Of a DNA stretch of 64,000 nt, positions 45,100-55,566 are shown one piece after another (position 1 is the stretch's first letter; each line of letters begins with the position of its first letter). A program made the position numbers and the translations under genes. The DNA lies in assembly GCA_008638375.1 (NCBI GenBank), contig CM018035.1, forward strand, positions 38,598,754-38,662,753. The letters are read 5' to 3'. Origin of the DNA: Nyssa sinensis (lineage: Eukaryota; Streptophyta; Magnoliopsida; Cornales; Nyssaceae). Under the pieces are notes generated by a model. It worked only from the letters and a program-made list of their open reading frames with translations. It had not been told where the DNA came from and did no database searches.

Positions 45100-48000
45100 T
45101 ATCACGACCTGAAACCCACCCTATGCGGATCTCGCATCGCGACCGCCACCCTCAGGCCCGGGGACCCTTGGGCGAAGGCTCACATAGGCAACGGTATCGA
45201 ATAAATGTGCGACATGCGTTTTGCGGAAGCGAGAAAAACTTTTTCTTTTCTTTTCTTATTTTTAAATGACGCACATTCGTTCGGTACTGCCGCTCCATAC
45301 ATAACATACATGGTTACACATTCAGAGTATAACTAAAACGTAAAGATTTATAACATTAATACAAAACATGTTCGGTTGCCCGGAGGGCTTAATACATATT
45401 CTTACATTGTCTGCTAATACAAAATGTACTACTAGAGTTCATAGGTTTCTCAAAAGAAACTACTTAAACATATCTTCCCAAGAACAGCTAGACACATCAC
45501 CATCGTCCTTAAGACCCTGTCTGCTGTGAATCACCTGAAAGAGGGATCCGAACAAAGTCTGGGTAAGCTAATCTAAGCTTGTGAGCAATTCCAGTATTCG
45601 TCATGGGGTTTTCAATTAGCAGTGCTTTTTAGTACATAAGAATTTGTAAAATAATCACCGCTAATTGTTCGTATACTTTGAATACAGAATATATGCATTC
45701 CTTAAAACATGTAGCTTTGAAACATTTAAAGTATTCAAGCTAAACTCATACTTCGTCAAATAGAGTATATAACTCAAAAAATATGCATTTCATAAAACAG
45801 ATAGCTTTGAAACATTTAAAGTATTCAAGCTATACTTATACTCATGAACTTCAAAACATACAACATAACATGTATTTCTTAAATAGAGTATAGAAACTCA
45901 AAACATATGCATATTGAAAATGAGGATAAAACCTGCTTCCATTTTCAAATCATTTGTCATCTTATCACTTCCATTAATGGAATCCGTTTCGAACCGGACT
46001 CCTATCTTACTTATAAATTGAGATATCTCATTTGCCTGGGGGATTAGATCCTGCTACCGGGCGTTTCACATGACAGGTCAATGAGTTACAATAAGAACCC
46101 AAAATACTGACTATGTGGTTTTTGACAGGTCAATGAGAACCGAAGAAACCCAAAATGCTGCCTGTGTGCTTATGCACCATTATCTTATAAAACATTTATC
46201 ATGTGACTTTTCTCATAGATACTTTTCATAACTTCATAAAATCTTCGTATACTTGAAATAAGCAAATTTAGGATATTTAACAATAATTGCATTTTAACTA
46301 GACATGCAGAAATATATTTGAAGGAAAAACTGTTGTGGGAAAAACCAATCACTGAGCATGTCACAATAGAGTTATAAAACAGAACAATTAAAAACTGAAT
46401 CATGTAAATACTGAATTTGAAATTTCAAACACTTCATATCTTTGCATTTAAAACCTTTTTAAATCCATGGAGTTAAATCTCCACTTCAAATACAGGGTTA
46501 CTCACCTTTTCTCATAGTTTATTTGGCCTTTTGTATGTAAAAGGGCAAAATGGTCCTTTTATCGTTTTACGTGTCACACTTTTCCGTACTTTGTTTCGTA
46601 ATTTGGACTCCATTATTGAGTCTGGGATGTCAAAGAAAGTCACTTTAGATCTTTCCTGGTTTTAATTTGGCTTTTGAGGTACTAGGGGTAATTTGGTCAT
46701 TTTACCCCCTCACGTGTCTTTATGTTCGGGACCTCATCTCGTGTCGTGGACCTCACCATTGGACTCAGAAGGTCCGAGATAGTAAGAATACACTAATAAC
46801 TTGTTAATTTTGGTCAAGGGGTATTTTGGTCGTTTACCCCTTTATGTATCTTTATTTTTTGGGCTCCGTCTCGTAAAACGGACCCTACCATTAGTCTCAG
46901 AATATCAAAAATAGTAAGGATACACTATTCATATGTTTAATTGGACTTCATTTGCTCTATTTATGACTCAATGGTAAAATAGTAATTTTACTTATTTATT
47001 TAATTATTTAATTATTTTTCAGGGGCTTAATTGCATAACATTTCCCTCAGTTGGGCCATAGTAGAGTTTCTCAGAAACCCTGGGGTCAATCCATAATAAG
47101 GAAAAGGTTTGGTTTATTTAGTTTTAAATAATTTAGAAAACCAAACGGTTCGGTCCAATTAAAAGTAAACCGGTCCGATCCATTCGTAAGCCAACCGGTG
47201 TATTCGGTTTTGTGCGTGTTGCTGATGTCACGATGACGTCAGCGCTAGCGTATCAGAATTTCAAAACAGGGATGAAACGTCGTCGTTCCCTTTAATCGGT
47301 GGCAAGCCCAGAGGCTGCCACGCGTCCGAGTTAACCCACTCGTTTTTAAACCGAGTGACGAGTTGACTCGTCGTCTTCCCCACTTCGAACCCACTGGAAC
47401 CCTAATTTCTGAATTCCATTCCTTCAATTTTCGTGCAATTTGGATCCATGGATCCTCACTGTTTTGGTCCCAAATCATTCCTAAGACATAACCAACTGAT
47501 TTGGCATTAAGTTGGGAGTTCAAAATGAACTCTTTGTTTCGGTTTTCAACTTTAATAATCTGACCTGTAAGTCGGTTGTTTAGGTTCATTTTTGAACCAA
47601 AACCCATAGGGTTTGTCCTGTCGTGACCTATATATCATAGGGTTGAGTTTTTCATTCTTAAATATCAGTTTTGACGCGAGTTTAAAAGGTTGGTTGTAAA
47701 AACCAAAACCTGCAACTCATCGTATGGGGGCCATTTCTTATGATTTTTGATCGCGGTTTAGTGTTTTTAAAACACTCTTGGAGTCTAGTTTAGGTTTTGA
47801 TAAACCAAACAAGGTTTTGTTCACATGATTTCAGACTTGCTTCAAGCAAGGTCTTTAATGGTGATCCTTACTGGGTTTGGTGTTTTTGGTGGTTTTTAAG
47901 ACTCCATTTCATGCTTGATCATGTCTTAAACATACATATAACATCCTACGTATATAAACAACTCAAAAACAGTCCATATCATGCTTAAAATCTTTAGAGA

Positions 48001-48211
48001 GAGAAAATGATAATTTTCCAAATTCTCACTTTTTCGTCGTGGTCTCTTTCTTTTTCACCTTCTGGTTTTCCTCTTCCTCTTCTCCTTCAGTTTCTTAGCT
48101 TTCTTTTCTTACAAAACAAGCATGCAATGCATGCTTGTTTCTTTTAAAGAAGAGAGAACCGACTTCTCTCTCTCTATTGCATGCTTGTTTCTTTTAAAGA
48201 AGAGAGAACCG

Positions 48212-48251
<40 letters not shown>

Positions 48252-48311
48252 AATCTGATTCGTAGCCCTACCTTAGTCTGCATCTTTCTGCTTCCTTTCC
48301 CATCTCATAAC
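45100..48311 (-). mobile_element. LTR E, first part (reverse orientation)
   Basis: Begins TATCACGACCTGAAACCC, the LTR end in reverse with decay at two sites. Predicted intron complement(45535..46505), conserved block 45980-46060, and the 140-bp array at 46510-46950. The small-ORF slot appears deleted: the intron donor is followed almost directly by array sequence. A 12-bp perfect hairpin lies at 48114-48140 and a two-copy duplication of about 47 bp (GCATGCTTGTTTC...) at 48131-48225 by a CT tract. Interrupted by S5 at 48312. Confidence 0.8.
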
Positions 48312-51300
48312 TGTCACGACCCGAAACCCACCCCGTGCGGATTACCGGATCGCGACCGCTGCCCCAAGACCCGAGGGCCCCGAGACAAGGCTCACATCTG
48401 CAGCGGTATCGAATAGATGTGCTACACATGGTTGCGGAAGCGTGAAAAACTTTTTCTTTTCTTTTCTCATTTTAAATTATGCACATCCGTCCGATACTTC
48501 TATTCCATACATAGCATCCATGGTTACACATTCAGAGTATAACTAAAACTTAAAGACTTCATACATTAATACAATACATATTCGGTTGCCCTGAGGGCCT
48601 ATTACACATTCTTACATTGTCTATTAATACAAAACATACTACAAATGTTCATAGGTTTTTCAAAAGAAACTACTTGAATACATCCTTCCAAAAACAGCCA
48701 GACTCATCATCGATGTCCTTAAGACCCTGTCTGCTGCATCACCTGAAAGGGGGGTCCGAATAAAGTCCGGGTAAGCTAATCTAAGCTTGTGAGCAATTCC
48801 AGTGTTCGTCATGGGGTTTTCAATTAGCAGGGGTTTTTTTTTGTACATAAGAGTTGTAAAACATTCACTGCCAATTGCTTATACAATTTAGAATACAAAG
48901 TACATGCATTCTTAAAACAGATAGCTTTGAAACATTTAAAGTATTCAAGCTAAACTCGTACTCCGATAAATAGAGTATATAACTCAAAACATATGCAATT
49001 CAAATACCTTGGAACATTTAAAATATCCAAGCAGAACTCGTACTTCATCAGATAAAGTATATAAACTTTAAATCACATAAATATGTATTTGAAAATGAGG
49101 GTAAAACCTGCTTTCATTTCCAAAATCACTTGTCATCTTTTCTCTTTAATTAGGTGGAATCTGTTTCGAACCAGACTCCCATTTTACTGCCAATACTGCC
49201 GATCTCATTTGCCTAGGGGATTAGATCCTGCTACCGGGCATTCACTGTTGAATCCCGAAGGATTTCAATGTCACATGGGGTGGTACTTAGTACCGTTTAT
49301 CTTGTAAAACATTTATCACATAACTTCTTCAATAGATACTTTCATGAGTATTTAAAAAAACATGAAATGTATAATTTCTACAATAGGACTTCAAATACTT
49401 GTAACTATCAAATTCAGGATATTTAACATAATTTGGCATTTAAAACTTTAGACATGCTGAAATATGTTTTAAGAAAACTATGATAAATACCAATCACTGA
49501 GCATGTCATAATAGAGTTATAAAACAGTACTATTAAAAGCTGAATCATGTAAATACTGAATTTGAAACTTCAAATACTTCACATCTTGAACTTAAAACTT
49601 TTTCAAATCCATGGAGTTAAATCTCCAATTCAAACACAGGGTTACTCACCTTGATTCTTTAGGGTTAGTGCTAAAAATGCGCTTTCCCACTTTCCTTGTA
49701 GTTCCTAAGAACAATTCATAAACACCTCATCAACTTCACATTCATTGTAATATCATTTCGATATTCCTTAACTTATGTTTAAACCGTATTAGATCCTAAA
49801 ACGATTTCACAATTTCATAGGTACTTAATTTAACTCGTACTTGTAACCTATGACATAATTTAACGTGCTAGAAATTGAATTTATTTCAATTTATACTCTT
49901 TTGGGAGTTCCATTAACTTTAATTTAAAGTTATTTATTTGACATGTTTACGTGTCGTGTCTTTTCGCATTTCGTTTCTCGTACTTGCCTTAGTATTAGTA
50001 CTTTGGCATCATTTCAGTTCATAGTCATCTAACAGATACTATTCATCAAATTTTATGTCTTTTTCTTTAGACATTTCTTTTTGGTCATATAGACTCTACC
50101 ATTGAGTCCGGAGTGTCAAAGAAAGTCAGTTTAGGCTTTCCAATCATTTAATTCGGACTGTTATATGTAAAAGGGCAAAATGGTCATTTACCGTTTTACG
50201 TGTCATATTTTTCTGTACTTCGTTTCGTAATTTGGACTCCATTTTTGAGTCCGGGATGTCAAAGAAAGTCAATTTAGACCTTCTCTGATCTCATTTCGGC
50301 TTTAGGGTACCAGGGGTATTTTGGTCTTTTTACCCCTTTACGTGTCTTTATTTTTCGGGACCTCGTTTCATGTTGTGGACCTCACCATTGGACTCAGAAG
50401 GTCCAAGATAGCAAGAATACACTAATAACTTGTTAATTTTGGTCAAGGGGTATTTTGGTCATTTACTCCTTTGTGTATTTATTTTTTTCGGGCCTCGCCT
50501 CGTAAAACGGACCCTACCATTGGTCTCAGAATGTCCAAAATAGTAGAAATACACTATTCATATGTTTAATTTGGACTTCGTTTGCTCTATTTATGCCTCA
50601 AGGGCAAAATAGTAATTTAATCTCATTTAAATAATTAAATTAATTATTTAATTATTTAATTATTTTTCCAGGGGTCTAAATGCATAAATTTTCCCTCAGT
50701 TGGGCCTCAGTATAATTTTTCTGAAGCCCAGGGGTCAATCCGTAATAACCAAAAGTATTGGTTTATTTTATTTTAATTAATTTAGAAAAACCAAAGGGTT
50801 CAGTTAAAATGTAAGTGAACCGGTCTGGTTCAGTGGTAACCCAACCGGTCTATCCGGTTTATTACATGTGGCTGACGTCATCATGACGTCAGCCCTAGAT
50901 CTCATTTAATTTAAACCGACACCCAAAACGGCGTCGTTGCAATTAATCGGTGGCAAGCCTAGAGGCTGCCACCTGTCCGAGTCGACTCAGTCTCATGCAA
51001 AGGCCGAGCTGACCCGTCTTCTTCTTCCCCACGTCGACCCCTTCTGAAAACCCTAATTTTCGAATCCATTTCTTCCTATTTCGTGCATTTCTACTCAGCC
51101 AACCTCCCCTGTTTTGGTCCTAAATTATTCCTAAGACACAACCGACCATCTTGGCATTCATTTGAGGCTTCGAATATGGCTTAAACACTCGGTTTAAGCC
51201 ATGATAACCAGAACTGTAACTCCATGGTTAACGCTTATTTCTTGATGGTTTTTCATGGAATTTGGTTTGTTTTGATCCTCTATTCATGACGTTTCATTCC

Positions 51301-52322
51301 CCATTCGTGAAAATGGATTTAACATAGAGTTTAGGGGTTTGGTTTCCAAACCCGTAACCTACAACTCACCACATAGGGTCGATTTCTTGAGCTTTTTGAT
51401 CGCGGTTGATGGTTTTTATAACCCTCATGACTTCTTCTTGAAGTCCATATACACCAAAAAGAGTTTGGCTCCCCTCGTTTCAAACCTGCTATAGCATGGT
51501 CTTCAATGGAGATTTTTCGTGGGTTAGGTATTTTTAGTGGTTTTCATAGCAAATTTTCATGCTTGATCAAGTTTTAAACACATATAATACATCATACGTA
51601 TGAAAATAACCCTAAACAGTTCATATTAAATCATAACTTCTAGAGAGAGAATTTCAAAGGTTTAGGTGGGTTCACCTTTCACCACTGTTTTTCTCTTTCT
51701 TTCTTGCTCTTATTCTCTTCTTCTACTTCCTCAGTTCCTCCTTCTCTGATTTCTTTCGTGAGAGAACAACATGCTTTGCATGTTTTGGCTTTTAAGGCAA
51801 GGATAACCGACCTCTCTCTCTCCTCATTTTCTCTCTCTACTGTTCTCTCTCTCTTCTTTCTGATTGTAGCCCTACACAGCCTTCCCATCTCATCAATTTT
51901 TCTTTTTCTCTTTCCTACTTTGCATTAATTTGTTTTGAGATATTTATACATATAATATATACATATATATACATATACACATATAAGACAACACACACAC
52001 ACACACACACCAGCCGACACACACACACACCCAATCACACTTTGTTCATATATGTATGTAATTTATACATATATATATCCTCCCTTGTATACATGTATTT
52101 ATATATATACATATTTTTACACATTTCATAATATACACACACAATACACCATAATGTGTGTATATGTGTGTTTATTTATATTTAATTTTTAACAATTAAA
52201 TATATTCGATATTTTACATTAATTAATTAAATTTTCTCTTTAGTGTAAAAACCTTTACACAACTTTTTCATTGTCTCGTAATGCGTGCCATATGACCCGG
52301 TATCCCGGGTCGGGATATTACA
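48312..52322 (-). mobile_element. Solo LTR S5 (4.0 kb, reverse) inserted in LTR E
   Basis: Begins TGTCACGACCCGAAACCC and ends GGGTCGGGATATTACA, flanked by a perfect ATAAC duplication (48307-48311, 52323-52327). No internal region. Read on the minus strand it has a CT/GA tract, hairpin (51768-51784), a 23-bp TGACGTCA palindrome (about 50874-50896, 11-bp perfect arms), the 140-bp array (50090-50590), a non-coding small-ORF slot and an intron complement(48743..49649). Confidence 0.93.
50874..50896. repeat. Perfect 11-bp palindrome in S5
   Basis: Arms GCTGACGTCAT and ATGACGTCAGC around one central base. It is the best-preserved copy of the palindrome also found in S1, S3, S4 and E. Confidence 0.7.
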
Positions 52323-52327
52323 ATAAC

Positions 52328-52492
52328 TTTGCTTTTTCTCTTTTCTACTTTTCATTAAATTCACAAGATATTTTGTATATATGTATATTATATATATATC
52401 ACACACACACCAACACATGGAGACACACACACACACACACCTCAACCGACACACACACACACACTTCTCCCACTTTAAGCATATATATATAT
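52328..52492 (-). mobile_element. LTR E, second part
   Basis: Continues E after S5 with AT- and CA-rich sequence ((CA)n at about 52398-52463). It ends where the Tat element appears to begin. The rest of E is not in the window. Confidence 0.6.
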
Positions 52493-52678
52493 TGATATAC
52501 CATAAAAAGACAGGCCAATCAACACTTGACACGTATGACCACAGTCCGATTTATGTCCAGCTAGCATGATTCTCGCTCAGCCTATGACATCCAGATCATC
52601 ACATAAGGTCGGAAGTGACCAAACAAATATATCCAGAACTGAGCACAGGGTCCAGTCCAGAGCTTCAGATCTCGTCAC

Positions 52679-52824
52679 CGCCTTAGCGGATTCCGAGCAG
52701 AGAATAGGGAAACAGTCTCCAATACGGAAACTACCATTTATGATTATCTCCGCCTTAGCGGATTCCGGGCAGAGGATAAGGAAGCAGTCTCCGATGCGGA
52801 AACTACCGTTTATGATTATCTCCA
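52679..52824 (+). repeat. Two-copy 72-bp repeat in the Tat LTR
   Basis: CCTTAGCGGATTCCG recurs at 52681 and 52753 with the following sequence to TTTATGATTATCTCC. It lies upstream of the TATA box, the usual place for duplicated enhancer segments in LTRs. Confidence 0.8.
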
Positions 52825-52921
52825 TCTACGACTCAATGCCCACAAGGTAACTGCAATCTCGGATGATCATATCCCTATATTCATGGCGTCGAATCCTAAT
52901 CAACTTAGGAAAGCTTCGGCC

Positions 52922-52928
52922 TATATAT
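52922..52928 (+). promoter_or_regulatory. TATA box of the Tat LTR
   Basis: TATATAT followed by TAAACCCTAGAG, about 190 bp before the LTR end. Position and sequence fit an LTR promoter. Confidence 0.5.
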
Positions 52929-53122
52929 TAAACCCTAGAGGTACGTTATCGAATTCATGCTCATTCTTTGACTTTCAATACAGTCTTTCAATTCCCTTAC
53001 TCACTTAAGCATCGGAGCGGCTACCGCCGGAGCCAATCCGGTGGTCCTCTGATCATCTTTCTGAGTGTTCTACAGGTCACGGAGCCCATACGTGTTGCGA
53101 GTCAAAAAGTGCAGCATCAGTT

Positions 53123-53140
53123 TGGCGCCGTCTGTGGGAA
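53123..53140 (+). other. Primer binding site of Tat element T
   Basis: TGGCGCCGTCTGTGGGAA starts 3 nt after the inferred LTR end. This form is common in Tat-type elements. The tRNA used is not assigned here. Confidence 0.75.
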
Positions 53141-53196
53141 CGACTAATCTCTACGTGCTTTATTCATAAACTCATCTTTTTCCCTACCGGAAAACC

Positions 53197-55560
53197 ATGG
53201 CACCAAATCTCCGACCCCGACAGAATACTTAGAGTTCGCAAAACGCTCAGCGTCAGCCGTCTGCTCCACGCACAAGAGGACCAGCGGCCAACCCTATGCG
53301 ACAAGAGATTGAAGCAATAAAACGACACAATGAACTGGTGCAGGAGCAGCTGCTAGCCATTACCAGGACGCTGGCAACGCTCACGCAGAACCAAGCGGCG
53401 GCTTCTCCTAGCCCGCCGGTCAACTTCGTTGCAGGAACACAACCCCCGGTTGCCACGGGGAATGAAGAACTTCGCGGGCAGGCCCCCGCTAACCAGCCTG
53501 GGCACCCTTCAGGTGTTGCTCACGCTGGCCGAGATCCACAGCCATCAACAGTCCCTGGCTGGGGAACATCCGCTTTTGTCCCCGACGTACATTACCGGAG
53601 TACTACCCGAGCCCCAACTCCTAGGGTTTCGGGAGCACCCCCGGCACCACAGGAACCTTATCATGCAGCGCCAGCCCCACCGGTTCGGGTTCCTCCTCCA
53701 TCCGAAGGGCGCACTCCACCCTATTACCCTGAAGCCGAGGCTGTCAGGCAGGGTTCACAAGATGTCAGACTCAGAGACCCGCGAAGGGAAGAGGAGATTG
53801 CCGAGTCTATGGACCGGACAATCGGTTTAAGAGGACCTCAGAACCCTCCAGAGCAGGACGAACTGGCCAGGCTGCTCGGAAGACTAGCCACTCCGTTTAC
53901 CCACGCCATCATGTCTGAAGAGAGGCCTAGAAAGTTCGTGGTGCCCAAATTCACTCTCTACGACGGATCGGGAGATCCAGGAGATCACCTATCTCATTAC
54001 CAGCATACGATGGCCCTTCACGGAGCCTCAGATGCTTTCATGTGCCGAACGTTCATCACCAGCTTGAAGGGAACGGCTCTGAAGTGGTTCCACAACCTCC
54101 CTCCGAACTCCATTACCAGCTTTTTCGAGCTCGGTAGACAGTTCTTGGATAGGTTTATGACCAGCAGGAGGCTCAGAAGGGGACCAGAATTCCTGCTGAA
54201 CGTTAGGCAGACTAGGGAGGAATCCCTCCGGGCCTACATTGCCCGTTTCAACACCGAGCTCACTGAGATCATGGATTGCAGCCCGAAATTCCTTGTTGCG
54301 GCCCTTACTGCCGGGCTTGCCCAAGGTGGCTTCAGAGACTCCTTGACAAAAAGCCCCCCGGCTGATATGGCAGCATTGATGGATCGGGCCAAAAAATACA
54401 TCAACCTTGAAGAAGCCAACCGCTCAGCCCAGAAGGGCAAGGATCAGACCCAAAGGGATAATCCGAAGCGGGAGGACCATAAGAAGGAGGATCACAGAAG
54501 AGACTCCAACAAAAAAAGGGTCAGAAGCCCAGATAAGAAAACAGCTCCCAGAGCTGTGTACAACTCCGCACCAAGGGAGTTCACCAACTTCACGCCTTTG
54601 AACACCACTCCGAACCAGGTACTCCGGCAGATCCGTGATCGGGAGAACCTGAGGTGGCCAGAGCCGATCAAAGGAGATCCCAGCCTGCGGGACCAAAGTA
54701 AGTATTGCAATTTCCATAAAGATCATGGGCATACTACTAACACTTGCAGGACCCTCCGATATGAGATAGAACAGCTCATAAAGAAGGGACGTCTTCGGGA
54801 GTTCGTCAAACAAGACGGAAGGCAGAACCCCCAAGAAGACAAGCCTCAGCAGCGGCCAGATCAGAGGCCCGAACTGAGGCAAGAGCAACGGGAAGGACGA
54901 AACGAGCCTCAGAGGCAGAACAACCATGTTATCTACGTCCTCCATGCTGACTCCCCTGTTACAGGAATGTCCAACAGGGCGAGAAAAAGATATGCTCGGG
55001 AGGCCAGAACCGCCCCAAACATCTTGCAGGTCTCCAACGTCGAAAAGAGGCTCAAGACAGGGCCAGAGATCCAGTTCACCGAGCAAGATCTAGCAGGGGT
55101 ACACTGCCCTCACAGTGATGCCCTTGTTATCACCCTCAGAATCGCCAACTTCGAAACTAGAAGAGTCCTAGTCGACACTGGCAGCTCAGTCAATATCCTA
55201 TTCTACGAACCGCTTAAGCGGATGGGCATAGACCAGGACAGCGTCAAGCCCACCACTGCCGTAATGGCAGCTTTTGATGGCAGCCTTAGCACCCCCCTGG
55301 GGAGAGTTGACCTTCCTACCACTATTGGGGAAGGTGAAGGGCAGAAGACCACCATCTCAGAATACATGGTGTTGAACATGAAGTCTCCATACAACGTCAT
55401 CATTGGGAGACCCTGGTTACACCAGATAGGGGCGGTCACTTCGACCTTGCATCAGTGTCTGAAGTACGTCCACAATCAAAGCGTGCACTCGGTCCGAGGA
55501 TGTCAGCCAACCTCACGAGAATGTCACGCTATTGCCCTCAAGGAGACAGCCCCGAAATAG
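53197..55560 (+). pseudogene. gag-pro: gag-protease of Tat element T
   Basis: The natural start is probably ATG 53197 (MAPNLRPRQNT), but codon 12 is TAG (53230-53232). The frame then stays open from 53233, with a later ATG at 53296, to TAG at 55558-55560. Numbered from 53296 (754 codons): proline-rich N-terminus; gag domain about 210-380 (FTLYDGSGDPGDHL, LKGTALKWFHNLP, RREESLRAYIARFN-like); basic linker; a knuckle-like CNFHKDHGHTTNTC near 473; aspartic protease with LVDTGSS at about 625-631 and GRPWLHQIGA near 704. Protease is fused to gag in one frame, as in the lineage. The end stop lies in a readthrough context. Apart from codon 12 it looks sound. Confidence 0.88.
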
Positions 55561-55566
55561 CAATTA
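55558..55566 (+). promoter_or_regulatory. Candidate stop-codon readthrough signal between protease and pol
   Basis: TAG CAA TTA matches the tobamovirus-type readthrough consensus TAG CAR YYA. The frame after the stop is open and encodes conserved pol N-terminal sequence in the same phase, so readthrough would make Gag-Pro-Pol. Confidence 0.6.

Larger units (their letters stand above)
52493..53119 (+). mobile_element. 5' LTR of Tat-lineage element T (about 627 bp)
   Basis: Bounded by TGAT at 52493 and ATCA at 53119, a 4-bp terminal inverted repeat, with a primer-site-like TGGCGCCGTCTGTGGGAA 3 nt later. The 3' LTR is outside the window, so the exact start is inferred. It contains a 72-bp direct duplication (52679-52824) and a TATATAT box at 52922-52928. 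It is more GC-rich than the surrounding LTRs. Confidence 0.7.

Noticed and set aside
54424..55086. 220-codon minus-strand frame inside gag-pro
   Set aside because: Shadow of the GC-richer gag-pro coding frame; Leu/Pro-rich with no motif.
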